A DNA stretch of 64,000 nucleotides, taken from positions 186,001 through 250,000 of the forward strand of contig NHNY01000027.1 of NCBI GenBank assembly GCA_002786065.1. The letters run 5' to 3'. The DNA comes from Microcyclospora pomicola (Eukaryota > Ascomycota > Dothideomycetes > Capnodiales). The position numbers were made by a program, and so were the translations under genes. How positions within the stretch are numbered: position 1 is the first letter of the stretch; each line of letters begins with the position of its first letter. Positions 1-12,358 of this stretch are shown in pieces. Under the pieces are notes generated by a model, which was not told where the DNA came from, made no database searches, and worked only from the letters and a program-made list of their open reading frames with translations.

Positions 1-657
1 TACCCTGCAGAAGTGTCGGTCATGCTGGAAAATGACAATAAGCGCGAGATTCGAGACGCCTACCGACACACCGTACAGGAACACCAGGTGGCATTAGCAA
101 AAGGTCTTAACCAAGAACACTCGCCCGAAGAGTTTGCGGCAGGAGAGGAGGAGAGCATTCCAGACCTGAAATATGGCTCTGTCGTGGATCCTCTTCCGAG
201 CTCTTTCCAGACTGAAGACATGCCTCACCTCGGCAACTTTTACGTGGGCAACATGGTCTGGATGTCGCCAGACACGCCGTTCTTCACAACCGCCATGCCT
301 TCCGATGGTCTGATGGACATGATCAGCATTAGCGGGCTCATCTCACGCCTGTCCGCGCTGAAAATGCTAACGACGATCGAGCAGGGCACGATCATCAATA
401 ATTCCGACGTCGTGTACCGCAAGGTCGCTGCATACCGTATCACACCGCGTAACGCGCCCCCTCCAACACAGCGACAACTCCGCACAAGGTTCGTCCGCTG
501 GCTCGCCGGTGCCTCGGAGCAGAAGGAAGGCTTGATTGCCATTGATGGCGAAAGAGTTCCATTCGAAGCCTTTCAGGCGGAAGTCGTGCCAAGTCTTGGC
601 ACGACGCTGAGTCGGCATCTGGGGTTGTACGAGTTCGAGCCGCCGAAAAACCTATGA
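1..657 (+). CDS. LCB4: Sphingoid long-chain base kinase (LCB4/5 type), C-terminal part
   Basis: The frame is already open at base 1, so the 5' part, including the catalytic GGDGT-type motif, lies outside the window; only about 218 codons to the TGA are visible. The visible part fits the C-terminal half of fungal sphingosine/sphingoid base kinases. It has the core GNFYVGNMVWMSPDTPFF, the PSDGLMDM segment, a VVYRKVAAYRI stretch, and IDGERVPFEAFQAEV, which matches the terminal strand of the diacylglycerol-kinase-like fold. The family phosphorylates phytosphingosine and dihydrosphingosine to signalling LCB-phosphates at ER, Golgi or endosomal membranes. A ceramide or diacylglycerol kinase relative is the alternative, but the IDGE...FQAEV ending favours LCB kinase. 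The internal GTG at 13 is not a start; it is mid-protein. Confidence 0.85.
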   Translation, partial: YPAEVSVMLENDNKREIRDAYRHTVQEHQVALAKGLNQEHSPEEFAAGEEESIPDLKYGSVVDPLPSSFQTEDMPHLGNFYVGNMVWMSPDTPFFTTAMPSDGLMDMISISGLISRLSALKMLTTIEQGTIINNSDVVYRKVAAYRITPRNAPPPTQRQLRTRFVRWLAGASEQKEGLIAIDGERVPFEAFQAEVVPSLGTTLSRHLGLYEFEPPKNL

Positions 658-1647
658 TCCTACACCTACGATTATGATCGGACACTACCGATAACTCGAG
701 CATTTGCCGGGAGGCGATGTCTCTTGATGCCACAACATACCAGATCCTGTCTGTGGCCACAGGCCCTACTCCCGAGCGAGGCGCTCCAAAGCTCTGAAAA
801 AGCTCATCATCCTCCCGCTGATCTGAACAGCCAGACAGAACAAGCGGCTTTCTACGCGCGCTTTTTCCTGCGAAGGCCTTGCGAGAGCATGAGTGGTTCT
901 ACTTCAAAGCGCAGCAAAATAGACCAACGAGCACTCAGGTGTCAAACGCCAAGCGCTGGGCGAGATCTGACGGGAGATGGGAGGAGTGGATCGGACAGGG
1001 AAGCTGTCGACGCAGCGACTCCATCCCTCATCTCTACGGCCAAGTGAGCGGAGTTTCTTGAATCTCACGTCTTCCTCCGCACAGCATGGCGTTTTCTGCG
1101 GTCTTTCATCATTACTATATATCACCGAGGCGAAGCCTTTGCTTGTTACCGCGATGTGGCCATCGTCACTTATGTACATAGTTCAGGTCAGGTCAGACAG
1201 GTCAGGGAGGGAGAATGAGCTTGGGGGAAAAGTCTGAGTTTTGTATACATACCTTACTGCTCATCACCAACACTCACTAACAGTTTCCACGCTGCAACGA
1301 TCGACTTTACTTGAAGTAGTCGGGTTTCTGGGTGGCGGGACAGCTTGTGCTTGTTGAGATCATACCTAAGGTACCTTGTCTACCTTACCTACTTCACTTG
1401 GGACGTTGTGGAGACCGACAAGGTTGCACGAGGATGAGGGAAAATGTTCTCCTCAACATTGTATATTCTTACATACATAAATTACATGTCATGAATATTA
1501 ATACATCCGATCCTCATCAAGCCAGAATCGAATGAGCAATGAAGGTCACAATTCCTCAATCATGACTGAAGCGTGCCGCACCGTCACCTGAGTCGATACA
1601 ATGCGACTGGACCAGACGACGTTGATGACGAACTTGCTTGCGTTGTC
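658..1647. other. Intergenic, no supported gene
   Basis: Short open frames here lack family-like sequence or splice-linked continuation. The first part is probably the 3' UTR of the kinase gene. The stretch 1400-1530 is AT-richer with no gene. Confidence 0.5.
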
Positions 1648-1967
1648 CTACTTGCTGCGCCGCGGCGGTTGTTGAGAGGACGGTGTGCGCGTTTCACCAT
1701 GCTGTGGGGCGGATGTGCTCCGCGAAAGTTCTGTAGCGCCGAGTGACGGTTCGTGCTGAGCCGCGTCATCGAGCATCGGCGGCATGAAGTTCAGCATACC
1801 GACCGGATGTCGAGCCGGCTTGGTGAGAAACGTGTGTAGATTGCCATAGAAGGTGGCGGCTGTGTGATGGTTGTATTGTCCTTGTTGCGGATGTTGGATG
1901 TCGGAGCGGCGTGGACCGGAAGTCCGTAGAGGGCCCTGCCGCTATAGATTCCCGTGGCTAGCAGGGT
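1648..1967 (-). other. Possible downstream exon of the Ser/His/Arg-rich gene
   Basis: On the minus strand a frame without stops runs from a TATAG acceptor-like site near 1968 to a TAG at 1648. It reads as Gln/Pro/His-rich protein of the same flavour as the preceding gene. More than one frame is open at the 5' side, so the join phase is undecided. It could equally be 3' UTR. Confidence 0.25.
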
Positions 1968-2004
1968 TGATGTGTTGAGCTTCTTGTTTCAGAGGACATC
2001 GACT

Positions 2005-2616
2005 TCATCTAGCGTTCCTACGTGAATCGCGACCATGATCCGGCCATCCTTCGCGGTCGACATACGTGTAGCGATGTGCTGGCGAGTGGTCTCGTCGCTC
2101 TGGTTTACGCGACGATGAGTACTCATGTTCAGGGTGAAGGTGGTGGGAAGAAGAGTGGTGCGAGGACGAGTGCTTGCTGGGTGGATGTTCGTGACTGCTT
2201 CTCTTGGAATGACTTCCAGAAGCTGTCGGAAGGGAGTAGTATTGTGGCGGCGGCGTTGGTGAGGACTCGTAGTGTCTCGAATGTGAGTGTGATCTTTGGC
2301 GAGAGGGGGACCGCTCATCTGAGCTTTCCCGTGGACGTGACGAGCTTCGTGATCGCGCATGGGATGAAGACCGTCTATCGTCGTGAGCACTGGTGGATCG
2401 CGGGTGTTGTCTGCTATGGGAGTGTCTAGATGGTTCTGCATCGTATAGGGACGCTTTGTCGGGAAGACTACGTCGATTGCGCGAGGGGTTGATGATCGTT
2501 TCTCCACCGAAGCGGACTTGCTTGACTCTTGGGTAGGATCTGTCATAATCATACCCGTCGTTCGCTGAATAGCGACGGGCCCGAGGCGTGGTGACTGTCA
2601 CATAGTTGCTCATCAT
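2005..2616 (-). CDS. Ser/His/Arg-rich hypothetical protein
   Basis: About 203 codons read from the double Met MMSNYVTVTTPRARR at 2616/2613 to a TGA at 2005. The N-terminal 50 residues are moderately complex (ANDGYDYDRSYPRVKQVRF). The rest is low-complexity RS, HS and SSH repeats, for example SSSHHSSSHHLHPEHE, so it is probably disordered. The open frame continues upstream to 2862, but that extension is unlike the rest and is probably 5' UTR. The 3' end is uncertain. An open stretch from about 1967 down to a TAG at 1648, rich in Gln and Pro and following a TATAG acceptor-like site, may be a second exon. GTATGT at about 2066 or GTAGGA at about 2019 could be the donor. No function is recognised. 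Confidence 0.5.
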   Translation of the reverse strand: MMSNYVTVTTPRARRYSANDGYDYDRSYPRVKQVRFGGETIINPSRNRRSLPDKASLYDAEPSRHSHSRQHPRSTSAHDDRRSSSHARSRSSSRPRESSDERSPSRQRSHSHSRHYESSPTPPPQYYSLPTASGSHSKRSSHEHPPSKHSSSHHSSSHHLHPEHEYSSSRKPERRDHSPAHRYTYVDREGWPDHGRDSRRNAR

Positions 2617-4471
2617 ACTGACGTCGGGATGTCTGGCTTCGAATAGTGGTGGCAGTGTCTGGATACTGCAGATTCGAGGCGGTATCTGGAGCCTCGAAAC
2701 AGTTTCCGGGAACAGCAGGGCCTTGTGATATGGTCGAGAGAAATCCTTCGTGTTACAAGGTAGAGGAAAGTGAGGTGAGAGAAAGTAGTGTGTTGGAAGA
2801 AGTAATGATCGATGGATGGCAAGCGAAAGAGTTGAGTCTTTACCGTTTAGAAGGGCTAGCAAAAACTGTGGAGAGGTTCGTAAGGGGCTTATAAATAGTC
2901 ACAGATGCCATGCCGTACGAGATGGAAGGTGGACGGCTCTAACGGAGTGGCAAGGAAGTATATCTTGCTCTCCCGGGGCCCTGCGCGCGCGTGATGGCTT
3001 GTCTGATCACATCGTCGCGCAGGGAAGTCGAAGTAGTTCTGCGAGGCTTGGCGCGGAGGACGCCCTTGATGGAGGGAGGTTTAGCCAGGCAGAAGTGTAG
3101 CAGGCTGTGGACAAGAAATCATGTCTGTACGGGCCAGACATAGACGCTCCCAGGCTTTCTTGGCAAGGCTACTATCTTGGACCCGTGATTGAGCTCATGG
3201 ATCCGTCATAGTCATACTCAGAGATTACGCCATCCCTGTAAGAAGGCGACGAGTTTCTGGTGCAGCGTGATATATCGCCCGGGGCGCAAAGATAAGACCG
3301 GTGAGGCTGGAGAAGTCGGTGCGTAGACGATGTGTGGTGTGGTGGTGTGTGGGAGAGGAGGACAGGCTGTACTGTACTCCAGACTGTACAGCCCCGGCAG
3401 GTTGTGCATCGAATCCTTCGAGAATAGTGCAGAAAAAGTATGGGAGACGGGCCGAGACGGTTGGCGCCTTGCATCATGCCATGCACCGGACTCGTGCCCA
3501 TGCAGGTATGATGTCGACTGCACTTGGCAGCCAGGGGGCTAGATGCACGACATGGCTTACTGGAATGGTCATTGGGCAGACGCGCTGAGCCATTCGGCAT
3601 TGCTCCCTCGGCACAGAGCTGTGAGTCTGTTACCTCTTGGGTGTCCTGGAGGAATTCCACTCTTCCTGGCTGAGTTCATGAACACAAAAGGTACACACTT
3701 ATTAGTGGGGGTAAATGTATTCCTCGTCACCGCGCGCCTTAGGATTGGTCCGTACCACAGAGCAACCAGGGAGTCAACAGGCCTGCAGAATGTTGAGAGT
3801 CCACGAAGCCGCAAGCTTACTGCGTGATGACCAGTTTGAAGAAAAGATTGTCGAATATGTCCTACCGCTAATGAGTGCCTGTATCTGCGAGTCCCACGAA
3901 CACCGCAGAACAACGACCCGTGGATGGATCGAGTTGCTTAGACGCCGCGTAGCGCAGGACGAAGATGTCACCGGTAAAGTCTGTGGGATCCTTGTAGCTC
4001 CCAGACTCCAGAGTGTACACAGTATGACCGACAACGAGATGTCGTTCCCACGGCGGCCTACAGGCCCGTCCATGCCGTGCATCAGCATGGTATGACATGA
4101 TTGAGCAGCGAGACCTTGAAGAGATCATGCCACCAAAGCTGTGATGTAGAGGAACGCCGTGAGCCACGTCCGCCGGTCTGGAGTCTGGCGGCAGTGCTGA
4201 CAGCCGTCCAGACTTGTGCCCTGCGATCCTCGGTACCCGGGGATACATGTGGCATGGTAGCTCAGTAGTTCATCGATGATCGAACTGGGCTGCGAGGCTT
4301 GACACCTAGGCGCCTGAGAGAGAATCACAATTCATGATGGAAGCATGTAACAGCATAAAGTTCATACAAGACTTGCAGCGCTTCACGAGTCTCGTTAGCT
4401 ACTGCGAGTAGAATACTAGGTAGGTACCAATATGTGACGGTAGGGAAAGAAAAAAGAAAGGCAAAAAGGTA
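2617..4471. other. Intergenic, no supported gene
   Basis: About 1.85 kb with only overlapping short open frames on both strands. None carries a recognisable domain or a plausible splice structure. The left end probably holds the promoter of the Ser/His/Arg-rich gene. Confidence 0.45.
4463..4467 (-). terminator. Pol III T-run terminator of tRNA-Ile
   Basis: Five consecutive T on the minus strand, 4 to 9 nt after the tRNA 3' end. Confidence 0.6.
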
Positions 4472-4561
4472 TGGTCAATACGAGGGTCGAACTCGCGGCC
4501 TTGGCGTTGTCAGTGATGATCACTATTAGCACCACGCTCTAACCAACTGAGCTAATCGACC
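4472..4561 (-). tRNA. tRNA-Ile (AAT anticodon) with a 16-nt intron
   Basis: The minus strand folds as a complete cloverleaf. The acceptor stem GGTCGAT pairs with ATTGACC (discriminator A at 4472) with a G-T pair. The D arm is GCTC/GAGC around AGTTGGTTA. The anticodon stem TGGTG/CGCCA encloses loop CTAATAA, and the T arm is GCGAG/CTCGT with TTCGACC. The anticodon AAT is at 4525-4527. A 16-nt intron at 4508-4523 sits one base 3' of the anticodon, the canonical place for nuclear tRNA introns, leaving a 74-nt mature tRNA. A run of T on the transcript strand just downstream (A's at 4463-4467) fits a Pol III terminator. Confidence 0.93.
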
Positions 4562-4904
4562 AGAACTTGCGACATCAAATTTTATGTATACCTTAATTAT
4601 TGAATGATTTCCGCCGAACACGTAGCACTCCACACATGGCCAACATCGCAATAACCCAACTCACGCTCTACACACTGCATGGCCATTGGAGGCGCACAGA
4701 GGGCGATTACAGGAAGCTTCTGTCACGCTTTGTCCATGCTTGATCTACATGCATCTCCATCGCCAGTCGAAGGTGCCTGAGGGTTGCAAAACGTCACGTG
4801 CTACGCGACGAGAACTTTGTCTTGTCGAGCACGCGTCTCCCCCACCACTAACAACATCGGCTATCTGCTTAACACCGTTCTTCCATCATGTAGCGAAGCA
4901 AATC
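4562..4904. other. Intergenic between tRNA-Ile and DNA2
   Basis: This holds upstream sequence for both divergent genes. No further gene is seen. Confidence 0.5.
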
Positions 4905-7900
4905 ATGGTGAACATGGCGAGCCGCACCAAATCATTTTTCGAGCAGGACTCGCAACGAAAAGTACACTGTTCCTCAGTATTCTGCTGATTTCGATGATGC
5001 CTGTAGCTAACACACTCATGCAGTCTCACTCAGGCCCATGGAAAGGTCAACACAGCAACAGAATTCCCAACAAATCTGCTTTAGCCGAGATCGATGTCAA
5101 TACCGCCAGTGTACGACCTCCAATTCCGCCGACAGCCCAGGCGAAGTCCAAATTGAAGGCTTTCGCATTCATCGAAGGACGTCCTACCGAACGCGACAGC
5201 AGCAAAGTTGAGCAAGAGAATGTGTCCGGTGCTGGCGCCGGAGAAACAAGCACGGAGCTTCCGAGTCCTTCGCAGAAAGCTGCTGTGTCTTCCGCGCCAG
5301 ACGCAATGGAGGATCTGCCGACTCGACGATCCCCTGCAAGGAATAAAGAGCCGCCATTGCCACATGCGAATACCTTTCCGTGCACGCCTGGGATGAGACT
5401 ACCTTTGGTAGACCTGATAGGCAACCTCGATTGCCATATCACGCGACCAGAGGCTGTGGAGCAGTCACCCGAAGATCAGCTCACGTGGATGCCCCATAGC
5501 TCGTCTGAATTCCTGACGCCGAATCGGAGGAAGAGGAAGCGAGCGCGAAGTTCGTCACCCTCTTGTCCCAATACATCTTCCCAGCGACAAACGGCATCAT
5601 CCTATTTTCCAGGTGCCACAGCAACGTATGCACAAAACAAGACACCTGACGCCGATCCGGCAGCAGATTTATGGCAGCGCTACGCTGGCGGCAAAGTCTC
5701 TGGAAGTGGACTGAAGCTCCCGGAGATACACGAGCTGAACTTTCAAGCATCACCACGGCCTCTGCAAACTCCGGTCAAGAGCGGGGGTCTGAGACGGTGG
5801 GCGAGTACTGGTAATGATTGGCCAAGCTCAAAAACGAAGAACAAGCGGCAGAGGCGAGATACGAGGACAAATCTGGGCGTGTGGCAAGATCAGCACCCGA
5901 CTTCAGTTTCAGGAAAAAGCAAGCTTGCAGTCATGGTAGAGAAAATACAAGAGTCGTTAGCATCACAAAGGTTGGCCCGATCTGCAGTTGTGTCCCCAAT
6001 GTCCGACGAGGCACCATCGAGCTCGAGTCCCATTTTAGAGACGACTTCCGCTGTTGCACAGAAGCCTGCCATCCTTACTCCGAGCGCGGCGGCTCCGGTA
6101 GCCGGGGCTACAAGTGCGGACTCCTTGCATGTAGCATGCCCACCCACCGTTGCGCATGCCAGCCCACAGGCATCGAGATGTCAAGGCGACACTCACCTCG
6201 GGCACACGGAACGGCCATTTGTTGACCCTTTGATACACGCGCCACTCAAACTCCAAAGCAAAGCGCCACTGCCCGCATTCAAACGACCATCCATGACAAG
6301 GACGAGCAGTGGTGGAGGACGAGTATACCCAACTGTCCAGGTGGTTGAGCCAGTGCCCGAAGTCCTCCTTATCAACAACGACCTGGACGAATTTGGCGAC
6401 GACTTTGACATGACGGCAGAAGATCTTGAGGAGCTCGTATCACAGCCGGCAATGCAACTGAAATCATTATACGACATACCGCCGCACCCAGATCCTCCAC
6501 CAGACGCAGTGATTGCCATCGACGATAGCGCACTTCCGACCTCCGCTGTGACCCAGCAGGTTCTGGTATCGAACGAGTTCGGCTTAAGCGACGACGACGA
6601 TGATGAATTTGGATGTGGAGACATCGATGAGGACTCATTTGCGCAGGCAGAAGTCAGCGCCACGCAAGCATATCTGGCAAGTCATTCGTCTGCCCACGCC
6701 GTACATACAAAGTCTAGATAGCTCATGATATATGATAGAAACCGCCTCGTCGAAGTCCCAAGAAATCCGGAAGTAATACACAAATAGACCAGCACATACT
6801 TCAACGATTTGTGGTCAAGCAGGTGGTCGACGGTGAATACACCAATGCAAAAGGGCGCAGATCTGTGGAAAAGGTCTTGATGGTGGAAAACGAGCGTACG
6901 TCAACACCTACAGCGATTGTTCTTCGCGACTCGTGGATACACACCACTGTTGGGTTCACGAACATCATTCATACCGCCCGACTCCGCACTCATGATCGGG
7001 GTACGGCAGCGCCATCCAGTCTGCCGGGCCAAATGATCATATCGGATGACAAGAACAGCCCTCTTTTGGTGGTTCATCCAGATCACATGCTGTCTGCAAC
7101 AACTGTAGCAGACTCTTTCGATTGCTTGCGAAAGGCAGTACTGCAAGACAGGATCAAAGCTACCGGGGACACCAGCAAATCCATGATCTATGGTAAGATT
7201 TTGCATGAAATCTTCCAGCAGGCCTTGGCTGCCAATCAGTGGGACGACGATTTCCTGTCTCAGCTCGTTGACAATACCGTACAATCTCATGTTGAGGGAC
7301 TCTGGGAGCTCGGGATGAAAAACACAGTGCTCGCCATGGAAGAGGTCAAGACGAAAATGACCGAGGTCGCAGCATGGGCCCAAGTCTTCGTCGGCGGTGA
7401 ACCAGGCGCCGAGGCTGTAGTCGACGACAAACAAGGGGCCAAGGTATGGATGAGCGTGAGTAAGCTGATAGCGATTGAAGAACACATCTGGTCACCACGG
7501 TATGGTCTGAAGGGCAACATCGACGCTACCATTGAAAGCACACTGGTGGACAACCCTGCTCAACCATCGAGGAGGTTCATCGCACCGTTTGAAGTCAAGA
7601 CTGGCCGGACAACGCAGTCGGCAGCTCACAGGGCACAGACCGCTTTGTATACATTGCTGCTGTCTGACAGGTACGACCTCGCTGTCGAAGCAGGGATTTT
7701 GTACTATCTCGAGAGCTCATCAATGTCGCGAATTGCGCCCCCTTCAAACGAAGTGCGACAGATGATCCAGCAGCGAAACAGACTGGCTTCATACCTGCAT
7801 CGCGCTAGGATGGGCTCGAATAGTGGCCCTAGCATCGATACTGGGCCTGCAGAGCCGCAACACACATCCCAAGAGATCGAGGAGTCCGGACTTCCAGCGC

Positions 7901-10407
7901 TACTAAAGAACCCATTTAAATGCGGCAGATGCTATGCCCAACAGTCATGCTTTGCATACCATGCGCTTGCCGAGGACGGTACTTCGAAGTCGGCTGGCAT
8001 GATTGACGATGGGAAGAAGAATCACACGCTCGTATGGCAGGAAGCAATTGGTCACCTCGCTCTGCAAAGAAGCGATGCGGTACACGCTGCTAGGCTAAGA
8101 CGGTGGTTCGGTAAATGGGATAAGCTTCTGACGCTCGAAGAGAGTGATCAGAGCCGCTATCGCAAGGAACTATGGACCATGTCTTCTGCAGAGCGGGAGG
8201 CTAGTGGAAGGTGTTTTGGCAATCTGGTCTTGACAAAAGATGTGACCACACCTTCGGCCAAGGCAGAGTCCACTCAAGTTGACGGGATCGAAGGTGGCGC
8301 TGGCAGAATCAACAGATTCGCATACGTCTTCGAGCGCTCTCCGGGCAAAGCTGGTGGCTCTTTCGCGGAAGGAAGCCAATTGACGGTCGGCGAACCTGTC
8401 GTTATCTCGTCCGAGACGGGGCAGTGGGCCCTTGCAAACGGATATGTGACTGCGACGAGCAAGCGCAACATCACAGTTGCTGTTGACCGGAAACTTAGTG
8501 GCGCCAGACAAAGGCTTCCCAACTTTGACGAGCATCGCAATCAAGTGTTTAAGGGGACAATGTCGCACGCCAGCGAATCTAATCGGCCGAGCATTGCAGA
8601 TGACCAAATACTCTACCGTCTTGACAAAGACGAGTTCTCGAATGGTCTTGCTCTAATACGAAACAATCTGGTCACGCTCATGTCACCACATCCCATTCAC
8701 ACAAAGCTGAGAAGTCTGATCGTCGAGGGCCTTCCTCCTCAGTTCGAAGATTCGTCGTCAAGAGCTGAGCTTCCCCGAACACAGTTGGGCAAGATGAATG
8801 ACGACCAACGTATGGCTGTAGACAAAGTAATGAGCGCGCAAGAGTACGCACTCATCCTGGGCATGCCTGGTACCGGGAAGACCACGACCATCGCTCACAT
8901 CGTCCGTGCGCTGCTGGTGGAGAAGAAGAGCATCCTGCTGACCTCTTTTACGCACACGGCCGTGGACAACATCCTGCTCAAGATCCGGGACATTGCACCG
9001 CCGAACAGCATCCTCCGTCTAGGAGTGCCTTCAAAGATCGATCAGGAAGTGCAGACCTTCTGTCGGCTCGCTACCACCCCTCGCAAGACTATTGATGAGA
9101 TTGAGGAAGTCTACATGGGTTGTCAGATCGTCGCTACGACATGTATGGGAACCAATCATGCCGTGTTTAGACGGCGCGCATTCGATGTTTGTATCGTCGA
9201 CGAAGCATCCCAAATCACCCTGCCAACGTCCCTTGGCCCGTTGCTGCATGCCCGCAACTTTGTTCTGGTCGGAGATCATTATCAATTACCGCCATTGGTG
9301 CAGAACCGAGCTGCGCTGGAGGGCGGCTTCGACATAAGTCTGTTCAGGCAGCTAAGCGAGGAACACCCTGAAGCTGTGGCAATGCTAGGCGAGCAGTACC
9401 GCATGTGTGAGGACATCATGATGTTGTCGAATGAGCTCATCTACCACGGCAAGTTACGTTGCGGCAGTGAGGCTGTTGCGACGAGAACATTGTGCTTGGC
9501 GAACGAGGCAGGACTCCAGCTGTATCACAGCGATGAGGCTGGGGTAGGCGGACAATGCTCGACCGTAAAGCTAGAACGAGGTCACTGTTGGCTGGCCGAT
9601 CTCACTCGTCCCTCACGGAAAGTCGTGTACGCGAACACCGATCCGTGCGGCCCTCTTGCACTAGAGACCTTGACTTCAGGAAATCGCATCACAAATGCAC
9701 TTGAGGCGACAATCACAGCACAGATCGTGCTTTCTCTTCTTGCTTTGGGCGTTCCCAGCCATGAAATCGGAGTCATCACATTCTACCGTTCACAGCTCCT
9801 GCTGATCCGAGAAGTTTTCCGTGCCGCCCGAATCCCCTCCAATGTCGACATTGATTCTGCAGATCGCTTCCAAGGCCGGGATAAGGAATGCATCATCCTT
9901 TCCATGGTCCGAGCGAACGAGAATGGCACGGTGGGTGAGTTGTTGAAGGACTGGCGGCGAATCAACGTGGCGCTCACGAGAGCTAAGTCAAAGCTGATCG
10001 TACTCGGCCATCGGCAAACGCTGCAAAAGGACAAACTCCTGGAGAAGTTCATGAGTCTAGTGGATCGGCAGAGCTGGGCCATCGACCTACCGAAAGGGGT
10101 GGCTGAGCTTCATGCCTTTGACTTTACACCACAAGCCACTGCAGCGACTTTCGTTACATCACCAGCGAAGGCGACATCGGAAAGTCCGCTCAAGAAGCGT
10201 AGTCCTGCTAAGTCTATGAACGGGACTATAGCGAGCGCTCGGGGTGTGCTTACCGAGTCTCTAAGCATTGGCAATCGTGCAAGCAAAGTTCCCAGCAAAT
10301 TGATCAAGGGATCGAAGACATCAGGCCATTCACGAGGATCTGCGAAGCAGATGCGGGAACAGATTTCTATGGACATATGGGAAGATCTCACGGGGGAAGA
10401 GTTTTGA
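4905..10407 (+). CDS. DNA2: DNA replication ATP-dependent helicase/nuclease Dna2
   Basis: Dna2 trims long flaps during Okazaki fragment maturation and resects double-strand breaks. Proposed exons are 4905-4961, 5024-6700 and 6793-10407, giving about 1,782 aa. Intron 1 (GTACAC...CTAAC...GCAG) is clear. The second intron is less so: a GC donor at 6677 also keeps frame. The N-terminus (SRTKSFFEQDSQRK) and basic patch RRKRKRARSSS near residue 187 are typical of the long, disordered fungal N-terminal region. The RecB-like nuclease shows YGKILHEIFQ (near 710), LKGNIDATIE and APFEVKTGR, with Fe-S cysteines in FDCLRKAVL and CGRCYAQQSC (near 955). SF1 helicase motifs follow: LGMPGTGKTTT (near 1268), VDEASQI, GDHYQLPPLV, EQYRM, DRFQGRDKECIILSMVR and NVALTRAKSKLIVLGH. 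No defect is seen. Confidence 0.95.
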
Positions 10408-10905
10408 CGGAATCAGTGGTAGGGAGCTTGTGAAGAGCACAGTCTTTTTGGATACAATATTACTCACGCAGAGGTCAATGAAGAGTGATGATAGGAGTAG
10501 TAATCTTCAAGGACACGAGGCCACAATACCAGCAGTATACCTTGCGTCATGAGTTTGTTCTCGACTGTGATGCATCTTGAGTATGAACATCTCGTTTGCT
10601 GCCTGAGGCATTTTCGACCCTCGGCCTACCACACGAAACCGAAACGGCAGTAGCACAGTGACGCTATGCCGGGAGCTGCATGTGCTATCAAGCTTCCGGG
10701 TATAAGCAAGTCCATTGATTTCTGGTACACACGACCAATGCCCACGGACTGCTTGTTTAGCTTCTTCCTAACATAATTATCTTCTACACCTACCAATTGA
10801 CCAGCACGTCTCCAGCGACCTTGTGCCAGTCGGTGCCCTACACATCTACCTGATTTTCTTCCGCCCGTCAACAGAAAACCCCGCTCAAGGCACGCGACCG
10901 CCAAC
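10408..10905. other. Intergenic, DNA2 3' end and carrier promoter
   Basis: No coding sequence is supported. A pyrimidine-rich tract lies upstream of the carrier ATG at 10,906. Confidence 0.5.
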
Positions 10906-12097
10906 ATGTCGACCGAAAAGCCCCTACCCTTCATCTACCAGTTCGCGGCCGGCGCAGTGGCTGGCGTCTCGGAGATTCTGGTCATGTACCCGCTTGATGT
11001 TGTCAAGACGCGAGTGTAAGGAAGCCTTGAGAGACCACCCGATCCAGCCGCGAGAAAAAAGACCGATTTGCTGGGGAGGAACGTGCAGCGCGATCAAGGT
11101 CAAGATGAGAGAGGACAGCAGTAATGACATGTTGCGCGCGCAGACAAATCCAAGGCCGGACGCCGATCCCCGGACAAGACCATTACTCCGGCATGGTGGA
11201 TTGCTTCCGCAAGATCGTTGCCAGCGAAGGGTACGTCGTCCTGACCTTTCCATGCGAAGATGGGTGTTCGACGGAACTACTTGCTGATTGTGATATGCTG
11301 CTACAGCGCCTCGCGTCTCTACCGTGGTATCAGCGCGCCCATCCTGATGGAGGCACCGAAGCGTGCGACCAAATTCGCCGCGAACGATGAGTGGGGCAAG
11401 TTCTACCGGAATCTCTTTGGTGTCAGCAAGATGACCCAGTCCTTGTCCATCCTGACCGGTGCTACGGCTGGTGCAACCGAGTCATTCGTCGTGGTTCCCT
11501 TCGAGCTGGTCAAGATCAGACTACAAGGTACGTTGATACGCAGCGATTCTGGGAGAATGCGCGAGACAGATAACATTGCTAACCATTCCGAACACAGACC
11601 GGGCGCAAGCAGCAAAGTACAATGGCATGTTCGATGCGGTCGCGAAGATCGTCAGCCAAGAGGGCGTCTGGACGCTCTACCAAGGTCTTGAGAGCACCAT
11701 GTGGCGCCACATGCTCTGGAACGCTGGCTACTTCGGCTGCATCTTCCAGGTCCGCGCCATGCTCCCCGAGAACCCCACCAAGGACAAGAGCATCCAGATC
11801 CGTAACGATCTCGTGTCAGGCGCGGTCGGCGGAACCGTCGGCACGATCCTGAACACTCCCATGGACGTCGTCAAGAGCCGAATTCAGAACAGCCCCAAGG
11901 TCCCCGGCGGTGTACCGAAGTATGGCTGGGCGTGGCCGGCTCTTGGCACGGTCATGCGCGAGGAGGGCTTCAGCGCGTTGTACAAGGGCTTCGCGCCGAA
12001 GGTCTTGCGATTAGGTCCAGGTGGTGGTATCTTGCTGGTCGTCTTCACTGGAGTTATGGACTTCTTCCGCAACATGAGAGATGCCAAGGAGAAGTAG
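10906..12097 (+). CDS. ODC1: Mitochondrial 2-oxodicarboxylate carrier
   Basis: An inner-membrane carrier of the SLC25 family that exchanges 2-oxoadipate and 2-oxoglutarate, linking lysine metabolism to mitochondria. Four exons (10906-11015, 11144-11230, 11307-11527, 11598-12097) join in frame to 305 aa, the usual carrier length. Introns are 128, 76 and 70 nt with GT...AG ends. The three tandem repeats each carry the signature PX[DE]XX[KR]: YPLDVVKTRV, VPFELVKIRL and TPMDVVKSRI. The start MSTEKPLPFIYQFAAGAVAG and RGISAPILMEAPKRATKF are characteristic of the yeast Odc1/Odc2 group rather than other carriers. Exon 2 codes VQIQGRTPIPGQDHYSGMVD, a loop slightly different from yeast. A related oxodicarboxylate or citrate-type specificity cannot be excluded by eye. 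Confidence 0.92.
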
Positions 12098-12358
12098 ATG
12101 AGTTCGAGCTCTGACAGAGAGTACATGTGCGCGAAACGATTTCATACCATTGAGAGATGTGCTATGAGATGGTTATGGGTGGTGACAAGACTTGAGGCGA
12201 GACCGAGACCGAGACCAATGTACGAGGGGTGATCGCCGAGGACCATCAGTTTTCATACCTAGACAGTGCCTTCGTCGCACGAGCGTGACGTTTGTATAGA
12301 ACCAGCGAACCAACATTTCACCTAGTACTTGAACGCACGTCTACACAGTCACACGTCC

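Noticed and set aside
2617-2862. N-terminal extension of the Ser/His/Arg-rich frame up to 2862
   Set aside because: Composition differs from the body of the protein and resembles pyrimidine-rich 5' UTR; the double Met at 2616/2613 is a more natural start.
4784-4904. Longer N-terminus for DNA2 from the open frame at 4784
   Set aside because: The open frame reads through a clear intron (4962-5023). The spliced start MVNMASRTKSFFEQ matches fungal Dna2 N-termini; the 4784 extension does not.
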